33,435 bases of DNA from Kiritimatiellia bacterium (GCA_017544725.1 JAFYDR010000346.1:1-33435), one strand, 5' to 3'. Positions 1 to 7,931 are shown, counted from the first letter of the stretch. Notes: generated from the sequence alone by a model not told the origin. Numbers and translations are program-made.

Positions 1-84
1 CGCCATTGCACGAAGATTCTGCCGTCGTTGGAGTCGGCGATTTCCTATATCCGCGACAATTTCATCTCGCGTCACGTAGAGTAG
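1..84 (+). CDS. Possible 3' end of a truncated gene (last 27 codons)
   Basis: Frame 1 is open from the window edge to a TAG at 82-84 and encodes a 27-residue tail ending SAISYIRDNFISRHVE. About three quarters of its codons end in G or C, like real genes nearby, and the peptide reads like a natural helical protein terminus. The segment AISYIRDNF faintly recalls the first helix of AraC-type DNA-binding domains, but too little is present to assign a family. It would run convergent to the SNF2 helicase, with a GC-rich hairpin at 120-141 between them. The start lies outside the window. Confidence 0.35.
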   Translation, partial: RHCTKILPSLESAISYIRDNFISRHVE

Positions 85-119
85 CGGGGGCGTTTGCTCC
101 GTGCCGCTTGCCCCAAGGC

Positions 120-141
120 ACCGCGTCGCTTGCGGCGCGGT
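120..141. terminator. GC-rich hairpin between convergent genes
   Basis: ACCGCGTCGC and GCGGCGCGGT pair around a TT centre, with one G-U wobble; in practice about nine pairs and a four-base loop. It sits between the possible partial gene ending at 84 and the helicase stop at 152. There is no T-tract, so factor-independent termination is only a guess. Confidence 0.35.
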
Positions 142-151
142 GGGCGGTGGA

Positions 152-2863
152 TCAGCCGCCGAAGAAGGGGGTGAGGATGCGGGCGACGGACACGGGATCG
201 GATTCGGGCTGGAGGATTTCCCGAAGGATCTCCAGACTTTCCGTCCATAGGGAGGCGAAACGGTCGGAGAGTGCGTCACGGGCGGTTTGCGGTTCCGGTT
301 GCTTCTTCTCGATCGCCCACGCTTTTGCCAGCAGGGTGATCGTTTCGCAGAGGGGTTCGCGGGCGTCATCAAAAGCAAGTGAAGTGAGACAACGCCGAGC
401 CTGCCGGTAGGCCATTGCCGCTTTGCGCCGGAAGGTCTGCACACGTTCCCGATCGCTTTCTGGCTTGAGCTTCGGTTTCCCTAGACCAATCTCTCGAAGG
501 AAGAGCGTACGTCCAGTTGTGCGGGCAGGGAAGAGCACGCCCGTTGTCACCAGCCGTTTCATCGCCTCGTAGGCGTCTTGGGAAATCGTTTCGACGATCG
601 GGGCGCGTTCGCCCCGGCAGGCGCCAAACCAGTCGGCGCGGATTCGCTCTGCACAGGCATCCACCGTACGCTTGTTCTCCTTGCCGGACGTGACAACAAG
701 CAGAACCGGGTTCGCGCGTTCCGGCTGGTAGTATTCACAGGCAACGAGTTTGTCGCCGACTTGTTGGGAGAGGACGGCGGCGAAACCAAGTTCAGGATCC
801 GTTGTCCGCAACGAGTCGATTTCGGGAAGTGACTGTTGTGCGGAGTGCGGAGGGGGAACAACTACGAGTTCGGAAACCTGCTTGAGGAACGCCTGACGGC
901 TGCCGACGAGTTTCTGTTCGTCGATTGTCGAGTTCTCATCCAGCACGCCCTGCGCCAGTTCTCGCTTACGCGCCAGCACCTCCATCATGCGGGATTCGAT
1001 GGTGTCCTCGCTGACGAGATTGATCACGGTCACGTTGCGGACTTGATGTTTTCGCCAGACTCGGGCGATACGCTGTTCAAGCCGCGCTGGACTCCACGGC
1101 AAGTCGCAGTTGATTACCACGCTCGCCTGTTGCAGGTTCAGTCCCTGTCCTCCCGTGTCGGTCGAGAGAAAGATGCGGCAGGTTTCGTCGTTCTTGAATC
1201 GCCGAATCTCTTCCCCACGTTTTTGTTGCGGAACGCTTCCCGTGTGCCAGACGTACTGCCATCCTTCCGTGTCGCAAAGTTCGCGCACCAGTTGCAACAT
1301 CTTCTCCCACTCGGAAAAGACCAGCACCTTGCAATCGGGGGCGGAAAGGACGCTTTCCATCAGATGGCGAAGTTCATCGAGCTTGGGGCAGACGCGGTTC
1401 TGTTCATCAAGGATAAACGGCGTGTCGCAGATCATGCGCATCATCGCCAACTCTTGTTGCAGGATGTCCGATTCCACCTTGCCCAGAGGGCGAGTCCGCA
1501 TGGTGCCGAGCAGTTGCGCGACGCGCTGTTCATGCGCCCCATACGCAGTGCGCTGGGCGGCATCCATCGAGACAAACACAATGTGCTCCGAACGTTCCGG
1601 CAGTTCTTTTTCGACCTCCTCCTTGCGGCGACGCAGGATGTAGGGCGAAAGTACTTTGCGCAAACGAGAAAGGTTTTTGTAGCCGACCGGTTGCCCGGCA
1701 GCGTTCAACTCGTAGTACTCGCGATTGAAACGGAAGAGGGGACCCAGTACCTGCGGATCGATGATTGACATGAGCGAGTAGATATCATCGATCCTGTTTT
1801 CCACTGGAGTCCCCGTCAGGACGAAGGCATAGCGGCCGTGGAGGTGCTTGACGGCCTGTGCGGTCTTGGAACTCCAGTTCTTGATACGCTGCGCCTCGTC
1901 GAGAATCACGCAGTCTGGACGAAGCAAGGCGTTCAAGTCATCCTCGTCGCGCAACACCTGTTCGTAATTGGCGAGTGTGAAGAACGGCGCGTTCTCGTAG
2001 GCGGCACGGCGCATTTCCGCGTCGCCGAAAACCAGCTGGTAGGGAAGATCCGTGAAGAGACGAATCTGTTCCTCCCATTCCGTTTTCAACGAGGCGGGGG
2101 CAACTACCAGAACGCGGTTGACTTTCCCAAGACGGTGCAGGAGGGTTGCCGCCGCAATTGCCTGGGCAGTCTTCCCCAGTCCCATTTCATCTGCGAGGAT
2201 CGCGCGTTCCGTGAATGCAAGGTGAAGCATTCCTTCGCGCTGATAGGGAAGGAGAGGAACTTTCGTCTCCTGCACGGGATAGAGTCCTGATCGTACGTTC
2301 CGTTCGTAATCGCGGCGCAGACGAACCCGCTCCTGTTCCAGTTGCCGCCGTTCCAGCCAAGGATCGACATCTTGGGAAATGCGAATCTGCGGACTTTCCG
2401 ACTGTTCGAAATCGGCGAGGATTTCCTCGTTGGAGAACTCCTCGAATGCGACGCCTGTAATGTCGAAGAGCGTTCGGAGCGGCTGCGGAAGATCTTGGAT
2501 ATTGCGTTCGATCGCGAGCCGTCCCGTTGCGGGGTCGGGAACCAGATCAATGCGTGTGGATTTCGTGAGGAAGAGATCGTCAAACTGTTGCCGTAACTGG
2601 TGCAGGACACGCTCCACATGTTTGCACGTTCCCAGTCCGTTTACGCGGAAATCTACACACGTACAGGAACATTGCAATGGTTTGATCTGGCGGATCTCCA
2701 CGCGGTAGGACTGGCCGCTGTTGGCGGACTCCACGGCAAAGTTCGAGAAGACGGGGTGTTCGGGCGTCAGGTTACGAACACGCATCTCCTCATGTGCCGC
2801 ACGCAACTTTCTACGCTCGATTTCCTCTTCGTCGGTCGTTCGCCAGTTGTTCAGTTCACTCAC
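152..2863 (-). CDS. SWIM zinc-finger SNF2-family DNA helicase/ATPase
   Basis: This is a 903-residue superfamily 2 ATPase of the SNF2/RapA type, expected to translocate on duplex DNA or remodel protein-DNA complexes in the cytoplasm. A SWIM zinc finger lies at residues 65-82 (CxC then CKH). The N-lobe has Walker A DEMGLGKT (225-232), a DEAQ box in place of DEAH (322-325) and TGTPVEN (350-356). The C-lobe (about 490-640) carries STDTGGQGLNLQ and QRIARVWRKHQ, which acts as the arginine-finger motif VI. Residues 650-903 form a family-variable tail. The start codon is GTG at 2863, preceded by AAGGA about ten bases upstream. The gene is alone in its unit, with 336 non-coding bases between its start and the kinase stop at 3200. 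Bacterial SWIM-SNF2 proteins are common and usually uncharacterised; DNA repair or transcription recycling are possible roles. Confidence 0.93.
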   Translation of the reverse strand: MSELNNWRTTDEEEIERRKLRAAHEEMRVRNLTPEHPVFSNFAVESANSGQSYRVEIRQIKPLQCSCTCVDFRVNGLGTCKHVERVLHQLRQQFDDLFLTKSTRIDLVPDPATGRLAIERNIQDLPQPLRTLFDITGVAFEEFSNEEILADFEQSESPQIRISQDVDPWLERRQLEQERVRLRRDYERNVRSGLYPVQETKVPLLPYQREGMLHLAFTERAILADEMGLGKTAQAIAAATLLHRLGKVNRVLVVAPASLKTEWEEQIRLFTDLPYQLVFGDAEMRRAAYENAPFFTLANYEQVLRDEDDLNALLRPDCVILDEAQRIKNWSSKTAQAVKHLHGRYAFVLTGTPVENRIDDIYSLMSIIDPQVLGPLFRFNREYYELNAAGQPVGYKNLSRLRKVLSPYILRRRKEEVEKELPERSEHIVFVSMDAAQRTAYGAHEQRVAQLLGTMRTRPLGKVESDILQQELAMMRMICDTPFILDEQNRVCPKLDELRHLMESVLSAPDCKVLVFSEWEKMLQLVRELCDTEGWQYVWHTGSVPQQKRGEEIRRFKNDETCRIFLSTDTGGQGLNLQQASVVINCDLPWSPARLEQRIARVWRKHQVRNVTVINLVSEDTIESRMMEVLARKRELAQGVLDENSTIDEQKLVGSRQAFLKQVSELVVVPPPHSAQQSLPEIDSLRTTDPELGFAAVLSQQVGDKLVACEYYQPERANPVLLVVTSGKENKRTVDACAERIRADWFGACRGERAPIVETISQDAYEAMKRLVTTGVLFPARTTGRTLFLREIGLGKPKLKPESDRERVQTFRRKAAMAYRQARRCLTSLAFDDAREPLCETITLLAKAWAIEKKQPEPQTARDALSDRFASLWTESLEILREILQPESDPVSVARILTPFFGG

Positions 2864-3047
2864 AGTTCGCAGGTCCTTGTTTGAAGTTCAAAGTTCCGAG
2901 TGGGGGTCACTTCATCCCGTCCGTTTCGAATGCGATCGATTGCATTCGGTAACTGACGAGCGGGAAGGGTAACATCCTCGGTCTCCATTTGCCCCGTTTT
3001 TCCAGCCTACTATGCTCACCTATAACTTCGTGTATTTGCTCTCGCTT

Positions 3048-3116
3048 CTGGGAGTTTTGGAGGCGAGGAGAATAGGAAAGCTTTTTGAACCTTCTCCCAA
3101 ACTCCGAAACTCCTAG
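3048..3116. repeat. Imperfect 24-bp inverted repeat
   Basis: The arms at 3048-3071 (CTGGGAGTTTTGGAG...) and 3093-3116 (reverse complement CTAGGAGTTTCGGAG...) match at roughly 18 of 24 positions across a 21-base AT-rich spacer. Each arm repeats a GGAG/CTCC core about every eight bases. It could be a decayed intergenic repeat or an RNA hairpin in the SNF2 leader. No transposase is nearby. Confidence 0.5.
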
Positions 3117-3160
3117 TCTTCCCGTAACGAAAGCAATCATACCAGTTATCCCCATGAATG

Positions 3161-3179
3161 CGCCCGCGCGGCGCGGGCG
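3161..3179 (-). terminator. GC hairpin after the dap/folK/kinase operon
   Basis: CGCCCGCG and CGCGGGCG form a perfect eight-pair stem around a three-base CGG loop, 21 bases beyond the kinase stop codon in the direction of transcription. No U-tract follows, so it may act as a weak terminator or protect the 3' end of the mRNA. Confidence 0.45.
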
Positions 3180-3199
3180 GGGAGCTTGCCGCGAAACAG

Positions 3200-4315
3200 C
3201 TACAGTTTGGCGAGCGATTCGCGGATCATGCGTTCCTTCGACTCGATCGATTCGCAGAGGCGGAACTGTACGCGCGCACGGTTCAGGTTCTGTTCCGGGT
3301 ATTGCGTTTTAAAGTAAATGTCTCCTGCGAGGTAGTCTTGGAAGAAGCGCAGTCCCAGCTCGAACGTGATCAGGCGGACTGAGTCGTAGAGGTACTCGCG
3401 GTCTGCATCGGTCATGAACTGCCGCGCCTGGCGTAAGTATCCCCTACAGAAGGATTCGAAAAGGTTCATGTCAAAGACGACCTTGGAAAGGTTGGATTCT
3501 TCCTCGCCCGCGTGGTTGCAGATGGAGCGGAGCGCGTCGCCGAAGTCGTAGTGCACCAGTCCCGGACCGACGGTGTCGAGGTCGATCATGGCGGTACCCT
3601 TGCCGGTGAAGTTGTCGATCATGATGTTGTTCACCTTCGGGTCGCCGTGCATCATGCGCAGTTTCAGTTCGCCTCGGTCCATTGCCTGTTGCAGCGTGTA
3701 GGCGAACTCGCGTCGTTCGTTGATGAACATCTCCATGCGCCGTACTTCTGTGGAGGCTCGTAAAAGCTCCTTCGCGCGGGAACTATTTTCCACCGTTTCG
3801 TCATACTGTCGCAGGTAACGCGGAGTCACATGGAAACCGGGGATCGGCTCCACCATCTGTTCTGTCGGTAGGTCGGAGACCAGCCAATGGAAGTGACCGA
3901 GAACCGCACCGCATTCCAGCGCGTGTTCCGTACCTTGAGCGGAGTCGAATGCCGTTGCCGAAGGAATCTTGGTGATGACGCGCCAGAGTTGACCGTCCTC
4001 ATCGGTATAGAAGTCCTTCTTGTCTTTCGTTTGGACGATCATCGGCATCTGCCACACGCGGTCTGCGGTTTGTTTCTCTTCTTCCGCCAACAGTTTCGGG
4101 TGTGCGTGCACGGTCAGCCGACGTAGGTTCCGCATGATCGCCTCTGGTTCTGGGAAGACCTTGCGGTTAATCTTCTGCAGAATCACCTGATGTTCGTCGA
4201 AGGTGTTCCGAAAGATCGCGTTGAAGGTGTCGTTCACGTTGCCGCTACCGACCGGGTTCAGGACCACGAGGCATCCGGGCACGTCAAAGAGGTTAATCAG
4301 AAGGGATAGTTCCAT
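3200..4315 (-). CDS. Aminoglycoside-phosphotransferase-fold kinase, NahK-like
   Basis: The 371-residue protein has the APH/choline-kinase fold. HGDPKVNN (223-230) is the catalytic loop, with Asp225 as base and Asn230 as metal ligand, and IDLDTVGPG (244-252) supplies the second metal-binding Asp246. The N-terminal segment FDVPG (10-14), GSGNVNDTF (23-31) and VILQKINRKVFPEP (44-57) match the pattern of N-acetylhexosamine 1-kinases, which phosphorylate GlcNAc or GalNAc at C1 in salvage, and of proteins annotated as mucin-desulfating. The substrate assignment is inference; a choline or homoserine kinase-like activity is the alternative. The start overlaps the folK 3' end by 19 bases, so translation is probably coupled. 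It is the last gene of the dapA-dapB-folK operon, which says little about its substrate. The GH109-type gene at 8264 releases or modifies amino sugars in principle, giving a loose functional link. Confidence 0.8.
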   Translation of the reverse strand: MELSLLINLFDVPGCLVVLNPVGSGNVNDTFNAIFRNTFDEHQVILQKINRKVFPEPEAIMRNLRRLTVHAHPKLLAEEEKQTADRVWQMPMIVQTKDKKDFYTDEDGQLWRVITKIPSATAFDSAQGTEHALECGAVLGHFHWLVSDLPTEQMVEPIPGFHVTPRYLRQYDETVENSSRAKELLRASTEVRRMEMFINERREFAYTLQQAMDRGELKLRMMHGDPKVNNIMIDNFTGKGTAMIDLDTVGPGLVHYDFGDALRSICNHAGEEESNLSKVVFDMNLFESFCRGYLRQARQFMTDADREYLYDSVRLITFELGLRFFQDYLAGDIYFKTQYPEQNLNRARVQFRLCESIESKERMIRESLAKL

Positions 4316-4863
4316 TTGGTGGAGACCTTTGTTTTCAGCAGTCTGTCATCGACCAAGACAACAGAGGATGGTTGATCGGATAGTTTCGCCAGATGCTCCG
4401 AAACGGTTAGCGGGTCATCGGGGAAATGGAATGACGGCTTGATGTCCGCCAGCGGTTGCAGGACAAACCGGCGGGAGAGCGCGCGGGGATGCGGGAGAGT
4501 CAACTCCTCCGTCTCCATCCGAACGTTGCCGAAGGTGATGATGTCGATATCCAGCGTACGCGGCGAATTCGGAGTATCTCCCCGAACCCGTCCCGCCTCG
4601 TGCTCGATGCGGTGGATGAAATCAGAAAACTCCTGCACGGAAAGGTCTGTTTCGCACGCGACGATCTCGTTGAAGTATTGGGCTTTTGAAAACTCCGGCA
4701 GCACATCCACCGGCTCCGTCTTGTACACGGGGGAGACGGCTGTCACCTCCGTGTGCGGGTGCGCGGAAAGAACGCGGACGGCGAACGCCAGCCATGCCGA
4801 GCGATCTCCTTGGTTACTCCCGAGGGAAAGGATCGCCTCTGTCTTCTCTTCTTCTTCTTTCAT
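4297..4863 (-). CDS. folK: 2-amino-4-hydroxy-6-hydroxymethyldihydropteridine diphosphokinase (HPPK)
   Basis: HPPK transfers pyrophosphate from ATP to 6-hydroxymethyl-7,8-dihydropterin in folate synthesis. The 188-residue protein has the opening strand ILSLGSNQGDR (11-21), the pterin-contacting region YFNEIV (63-68), and the family signature PRTLDIDII (101-109) with the two metal-binding aspartates Asp105 and Asp107. LPHPRALSRRFVLQPL (123-138) is the expected C-terminal block. The length is slightly above the usual 160 residues. AGGAG abuts the ATG at 4863 directly, an unusually tight spacing; coupling to dapB, whose stop is 22 bases upstream, may help initiation. No folP or folB is adjacent, so the folate genes are dispersed. 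Confidence 0.94.
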   Translation of the reverse strand: MKEEEEKTEAILSLGSNQGDRSAWLAFAVRVLSAHPHTEVTAVSPVYKTEPVDVLPEFSKAQYFNEIVACETDLSVQEFSDFIHRIEHEAGRVRGDTPNSPRTLDIDIITFGNVRMETEELTLPHPRALSRRFVLQPLADIKPSFHFPDDPLTVSEHLAKLSDQPSSVVLVDDRLLKTKVSTKWNYPF

Positions 4864-4885
4864 CTCCTGCCTGTCGCCTGAAGGA

Positions 4886-5671
4886 TTACGCGAAGCCCAA
4901 CACGTGCTTCATGTTGTAGAGTCCCGGAGCCTTGCCCTGGAGCCACCCTGCGGCGCGGAGTGCACCTTTCGCGAAGGTATCGCGGCTAGATGCCTTGTGC
5001 GTGATCTCTACGCGCTCTTCGTCCGCCAGGAACATCACCGTGTGGTCGCCGACCACCGATCCGCCGCGCAACGCATGGATTCCGATTTCCCCGACGGGAC
5101 GTTCGCCGACAATCCCCTTGCGTCCGTAACAGGCGACGTCCTCGAGCTTGACCTGCCGCCCTTCGGCGGCGGCCTCTGCAAGCATCAACGCGGTTCCGCT
5201 CGGTGCGTCCTTCTTCAGCCTGTGGTGCACCTCGGTGATTTCGATGTCGTAGTCCGTTCCCAGAATGGAAGCGGAACGCTTGACCAGTTCCAGCAACAGG
5301 TTTACGCCGGTGCTCATGTTGGAGCTCCAGACTACAGGAATCGTTTTCGTCGCATCCAGCACAGCCTGTTTCTCCTCGTCCGAGAGTCCGGTCGTTCCGA
5401 GAACATACGCCTGCCTGTTGGCGACCGCATTGGCTAGATTCGCCGGTACGCCCGTGTGGAAGGAGAAATCGATGACAACATCTGCTTCCTTCGACCATTC
5501 GGTTGTGTATGTCAATGGACGCGAAAGGCCCTCGATCTTCACCGGTTGCCCAATCAGCGGCAGGTCTGGACGCTCGACGGCGGCAACTACCTCGCAGTTT
5601 TCCAATGTTGTGGAACAGCGCATCAGCGCCTGCCCCATGCGCCCGGCGGCGCCCAAAATCAGTAGCTTCAT
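4886..5671 (-). CDS. dapB: 4-hydroxy-tetrahydrodipicolinate reductase
   Basis: DapB reduces the DapA product to tetrahydrodipicolinate with NAD(P)H in the lysine and meso-diaminopimelate pathway. The 261-residue sequence has a Rossmann loop GAAGRMGQAL (7-16), the GTTGLS segment (92-97), SSNMSTGVNLL (116-126), and the active-site signature EVHHRLKKDAPSGTAL (147-162). In that signature His149/His150 and Lys153 correspond to the E. coli catalytic pair and lysine, and SGT binds substrate. The start at 5671 has GGAGGG a few bases upstream. The dapA stop is ten bases upstream, so the two consecutive pathway enzymes are co-transcribed. Confidence 0.97.
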   Translation of the reverse strand: MKLLILGAAGRMGQALMRCSTTLENCEVVAAVERPDLPLIGQPVKIEGLSRPLTYTTEWSKEADVVIDFSFHTGVPANLANAVANRQAYVLGTTGLSDEEKQAVLDATKTIPVVWSSNMSTGVNLLLELVKRSASILGTDYDIEITEVHHRLKKDAPSGTALMLAEAAAEGRQVKLEDVACYGRKGIVGERPVGEIGIHALRGGSVVGDHTVMFLADEERVEITHKASSRDTFAKGALRAAGWLQGKAPGLYNMKHVLGFA

Positions 5672-5681
5672 GTTCCCTCCG

Positions 5682-6551
5682 TTAAATCAGCCCGTACCTC
5701 GTCAACGTCTCCGCGAGACGTGCGCGAATCTCTTCCGACGGTTCGCAGAGCGGCAACCGGAATGTCGGGCCGATGCGCTTCATCATCGACAGAGCGGTCT
5801 TGGCGCAGATTGGATTGGTATCCAAGAAGAGATCGTGGAAGAGCCGATAGTACTTACGGTGCATCTCCCGCGCGGCGACAAGATCGTTCGCTAGCGCGAG
5901 CCGGATGAAGTCCGAGAATTCACGCGGAATCACATTGGAGGCAACGCTGATTACACCGCATGCGCCCACGCTGATCATCGGCAACGCCAGACTGTCGTCG
6001 CCCGAAAGAATCGTCAGCTCGCAGCAGTCGCGAATCGCGCTGACGCGCTCCACGCTACCCGCCGCCTCTTTGATGGCGATCACTTTCGGATGCTGGGCGA
6101 GTCGGCTTACGACGCTCAACGGGATTTCTTTACCAGACCGTCCTGGTACGTTGTAGAGTACGACCGGAACACCCACGTCGGCAACCGTCGAGAAATGACG
6201 GTAGAGCCCTTCCGCGTTCGGTTTATTGTAGTAAGGCGTCACCTGCAACGATGCATCGACTCCTATCCCGACGACTTGGCGTGTCAACTCGACTGCTTCT
6301 GCGGTCGAATTTGCGCCGGTTCCAGCGATTATCTTGACACGTCCCTTCGCCTGTTCGACCGTTGTCACGATCACTTTCAAATGCTCGTCCACGTCCAGCG
6401 TGGGCGATTCTCCTGAAGTTCCGACCGGAACAAGTCCCTCTACCCCATTCTCGATCTGCCAGTCGATGAGATCCCGCAACGCGGGATAATCTACACTCCC
6501 GTCCGAGTTGAACGGGGTTACCATTGCCGTGAAAGTACCTGTTAGTGTCAT
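5682..6551 (-). CDS. dapA: 4-hydroxy-tetrahydrodipicolinate synthase
   Basis: DapA condenses pyruvate with aspartate semialdehyde, the committed step towards diaminopimelate and lysine. From the ATG at 6551 the protein is 289 residues, the family norm. The Schiff-base Lys161 lies in IAIKEAAG, Tyr133 and Arg138 in LYNVPGRSG, and the pyruvate-binding loop is GTSGES (44-49). The frame is open for twelve more codons upstream, but that extension lacks family similarity, and AAGGG lies about seven bases before the 6551 ATG, so this start is preferred. It is the first gene of the operon; a candidate promoter lies just upstream at 6579-6607. Confidence 0.97.
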   Translation of the reverse strand: MTLTGTFTAMVTPFNSDGSVDYPALRDLIDWQIENGVEGLVPVGTSGESPTLDVDEHLKVIVTTVEQAKGRVKIIAGTGANSTAEAVELTRQVVGIGVDASLQVTPYYNKPNAEGLYRHFSTVADVGVPVVLYNVPGRSGKEIPLSVVSRLAQHPKVIAIKEAAGSVERVSAIRDCCELTILSGDDSLALPMISVGACGVISVASNVIPREFSDFIRLALANDLVAAREMHRKYYRLFHDLFLDTNPICAKTALSMMKRIGPTFRLPLCEPSEEIRARLAETLTRYGLI

Positions 6552-6578
6552 AAAAAGCCCTTCAATGTCACGCCGATT

Positions 6579-6607
6579 AGTATCCAAGATTTTTCCTTTC
6601 TGGTCAA
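6579..6607 (-). promoter_or_regulatory. Candidate sigma-70-like promoter of dapA operon
   Basis: Read on the minus strand, TTGACC (6602-6607) and GATACT (6579-6584) are separated by 17 bases and lie about 30 bases before the dapA start. The -35 matches consensus at five of six positions and the -10 at four of six. The implied leader is only about 20 nucleotides, leaving no room for a lysine riboswitch; none was seen. Confidence 0.45.
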
Positions 6608-6644
6608 TCCCATTTTCACATTTTCAAGTACCCCGATAGAAAAA

Positions 6645-6680
6645 GCGTGTTAAGCTGGGTAAGCTGGTTAGGCGTGTTCA
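6645..6680. repeat. 9-bp degenerate tandem repeat (GCGTGTTAA/GCTGGGTAA type)
   Basis: Four consecutive 9-mers read GCGTGTTAA, GCTGGGTAA, GCTGGTTAG and GCGTGTTCA. The same units recur at 12219-12253, in inverse orientation at 12400-12444, at 26035-26115 and at 33219-33240. Confidence 0.8.
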
Positions 6681-6683
6681 GTT

Positions 6684-6703
6684 GGGCAACGGGGACGTTG
6701 CCC
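6684..6703. repeat. Perfect 8-bp-stem hairpin, GGGGACGTTGCCC module
   Basis: GGGCAACG and CGTTGCCC pair around the loop GGGA. The right half (GGGGACGTTGCCC followed by NTCC) recurs at 26309-26325 and the full hairpin at 33373-33390. It lies 3' of the hydrolase gene on the minus strand and could also end that transcript. Confidence 0.7.
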
Positions 6704-6722
6704 ATCCTATTCGCGGGTAAGT

Positions 6723-6803
6723 GCCCCTATGGGGCTAAGTGTCCCCGCGGGACTAAGTAGCGACGCCCCATTTAGAGCCAAAGGCTCACTTAGGGCGAAG
6801 CCC
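6723..6803. repeat. Array of mini-hairpins with 18-bp period
   Basis: Four short palindromes lie in register: GCCCC-TAT-GGGGC (6723-6735), GTCCC-CGC-GGGAC (6741-6753), GAGCC-AAA-GGCTC (6775-6787) and GGGC-GAA-GCCC (6793-6803). They are separated by five-base spacers TAAGT or ACTTA. A fifth position near 6759 is occupied by AGCGACGCCCC, which no longer folds well. Stem sequences differ between units while complementarity inside each is kept. Confidence 0.75.
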
Positions 6804-6916
6804 ACTTGATTCCATCTCTCGTCACTTGTCATTCGTTGCCGGCTACTTCGTCGCCCCGCTTCCCAGCCTACCCAGTTTTCCCGCTTACCCAGCTGGCGGC
6901 GTTAGCCGTCCCACGA

Positions 6917-7882
6917 CTAAACGATACGGTCTCCCCACAACGGCATGACAGCCTTTCCACCTGCCTCTGCGACGGCATCGATCGCCCGCTTCCCATCGGC
7001 GAATGACCAGCGCCAACGGTTACGTGCGTGTCCCAGCTCTTGCAGGTGTGCAATCACGGTCAACTTGGGTGCGAACTTCTTCACGCCATCAGCGGCTTTC
7101 AGCCCACAGTACGGATGGACGATCCAAAGGTCGGGCGTTCGTGTGGGGGAGAGCTTCCCGATATTCGCCGAGTCTCCGGTATGGAAAATCGTGTAGTCTC
7201 CGACCGTGACTTCGAACGGCATGGTGAAGTCCACGAGATATCCGTTATGGTCGGAGAGCGAGGTCTGGATCTGCACGTCGCGGAATCGGAAGGTTTTCGG
7301 TCCGTGCGTGTACCCGCCCGGATGCTTCTTCGCGAAATATGCGCCGTAGTTGTCCGCGAAATTCGACACCACAGTCTTATGCTCTCTCCCGTTCATCGCT
7401 TGGTAAAAACGTTGCGTGAAGTGATCGCCGTGGTTGTGGGTAATCAATGCAAAATCCAAGATAGGGGATAGTCGTTCTGCAAGACGGTGGTGTAGATCGA
7501 TGGAGAAGAACGACTGCGGCGTTTTGATTAGGATGCCCATGTTGTAGATGAACCAGATGGCAGGCTTGTCGGTAACGACGGTATCCTTCGCCTCCGCGAC
7601 CGCTTTCTCGAAAGCCGCATCGTACCGTTTCAGTCCCGGAAACTCCACATACGCCTTGTCTCGCACTGTGTCCGGCAACTCTACACCGGGGAGGAAAAAG
7701 TTGCGGTAGGTTTCAGGCGTGATGGCGTCCAGCTCCTTTTGAAAAACCTCTAGCTCATCGGCGGGCTTGGGCGGCTCCTCCGCCCACGATGTGCCCGCGA
7801 ACGCAGCCGCAGTAGTAATGCCCAAAAAAGTCTTTCGTGTCATGGGTTCTGCGTTTCCAAATGACGTTTCGTACTTCTCCAT
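6917..7882 (-). CDS. Exported metallo-beta-lactamase-fold hydrolase
   Basis: This is a 321-residue zinc hydrolase of the UlaG/metal-dependent-hydrolase type. HNHGDH (149-154) is the metal-binding HxHxDH motif and HTGDS (234-238) the second-site aspartate region; a late histidine in IAHLQELGH (279-285) may complete the site. The substrate is unknown. A hydrophobic stretch with a TRKTFLG lead (15-21) and a cleavage-like SWA-EE (32-36) looks like a signal peptide, possibly a weak twin-arginine type with RK. The ATG at 7882 is kept because AAGGAGG sits four bases before it; the internal Met14 (7843) would give a more standard signal peptide but has no strong ribosome site. The gene is a single transcription unit with repeats on both sides. 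UlaG-like lactonase and generic MBL functions are both possible. Confidence 0.85.
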   Translation of the reverse strand: MEKYETSFGNAEPMTRKTFLGITTAAAFAGTSWAEEPPKPADELEVFQKELDAITPETYRNFFLPGVELPDTVRDKAYVEFPGLKRYDAAFEKAVAEAKDTVVTDKPAIWFIYNMGILIKTPQSFFSIDLHHRLAERLSPILDFALITHNHGDHFTQRFYQAMNGREHKTVVSNFADNYGAYFAKKHPGGYTHGPKTFRFRDVQIQTSLSDHNGYLVDFTMPFEVTVGDYTIFHTGDSANIGKLSPTRTPDLWIVHPYCGLKAADGVKKFAPKLTVIAHLQELGHARNRWRWSFADGKRAIDAVAEAGGKAVMPLWGDRIV

Positions 7883-7931
7883 TTTTCCTCCTTTTCATCG
7901 GGCATTTCCCATCCCGAACAAAGACGTTTTC

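Larger units (their letters stand above)
2864..3199. other. Intergenic region with inverted repeats
   Basis: No gene is supported here. The region separates the start of the SNF2 gene from the 3' end of the kinase gene. It holds an imperfect 24-bp inverted repeat (3048-3071 and 3093-3116), a GC-rich hairpin at 3161-3179 just past the kinase stop, and a short stretch around 3023-3046 that resembles the CTTCGTGTG-type repeats seen at 16921. The SNF2 promoter must lie in it, but no convincing -35/-10 pair was identified. Confidence 0.6.
6608..6916. other. Repeat-filled intergenic region between dapA and hydrolase gene
   Basis: No gene is supported. From the dapA side it contains a 9-bp-period array (6645-6680), an eight-pair hairpin (6684-6703), an array of small hairpins at 18-bp spacing (6723-6803), and a run resembling the intergenic AGCTTACCCAGCTGGCGGC module (6884-6908) that abuts the hydrolase stop codon. 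The whole stretch looks like accumulated repeat modules. Confidence 0.6.

Noticed and set aside
836..1768. 310-codon plus-strand open frame inside the SNF2 gene
   Set aside because: It lies antisense to a gene with intact helicase motifs and has no recognisable domain.
6552..6607. Lysine riboswitch upstream of dapA
   Set aside because: The predicted leader is about 20 nucleotides and none of the conserved helices are present.
6645..6803. CRISPR array
   Set aside because: The repeats are 9- or 18-bp degenerate units with no conserved 25-40-bp repeat, no unique spacers and no cas genes.
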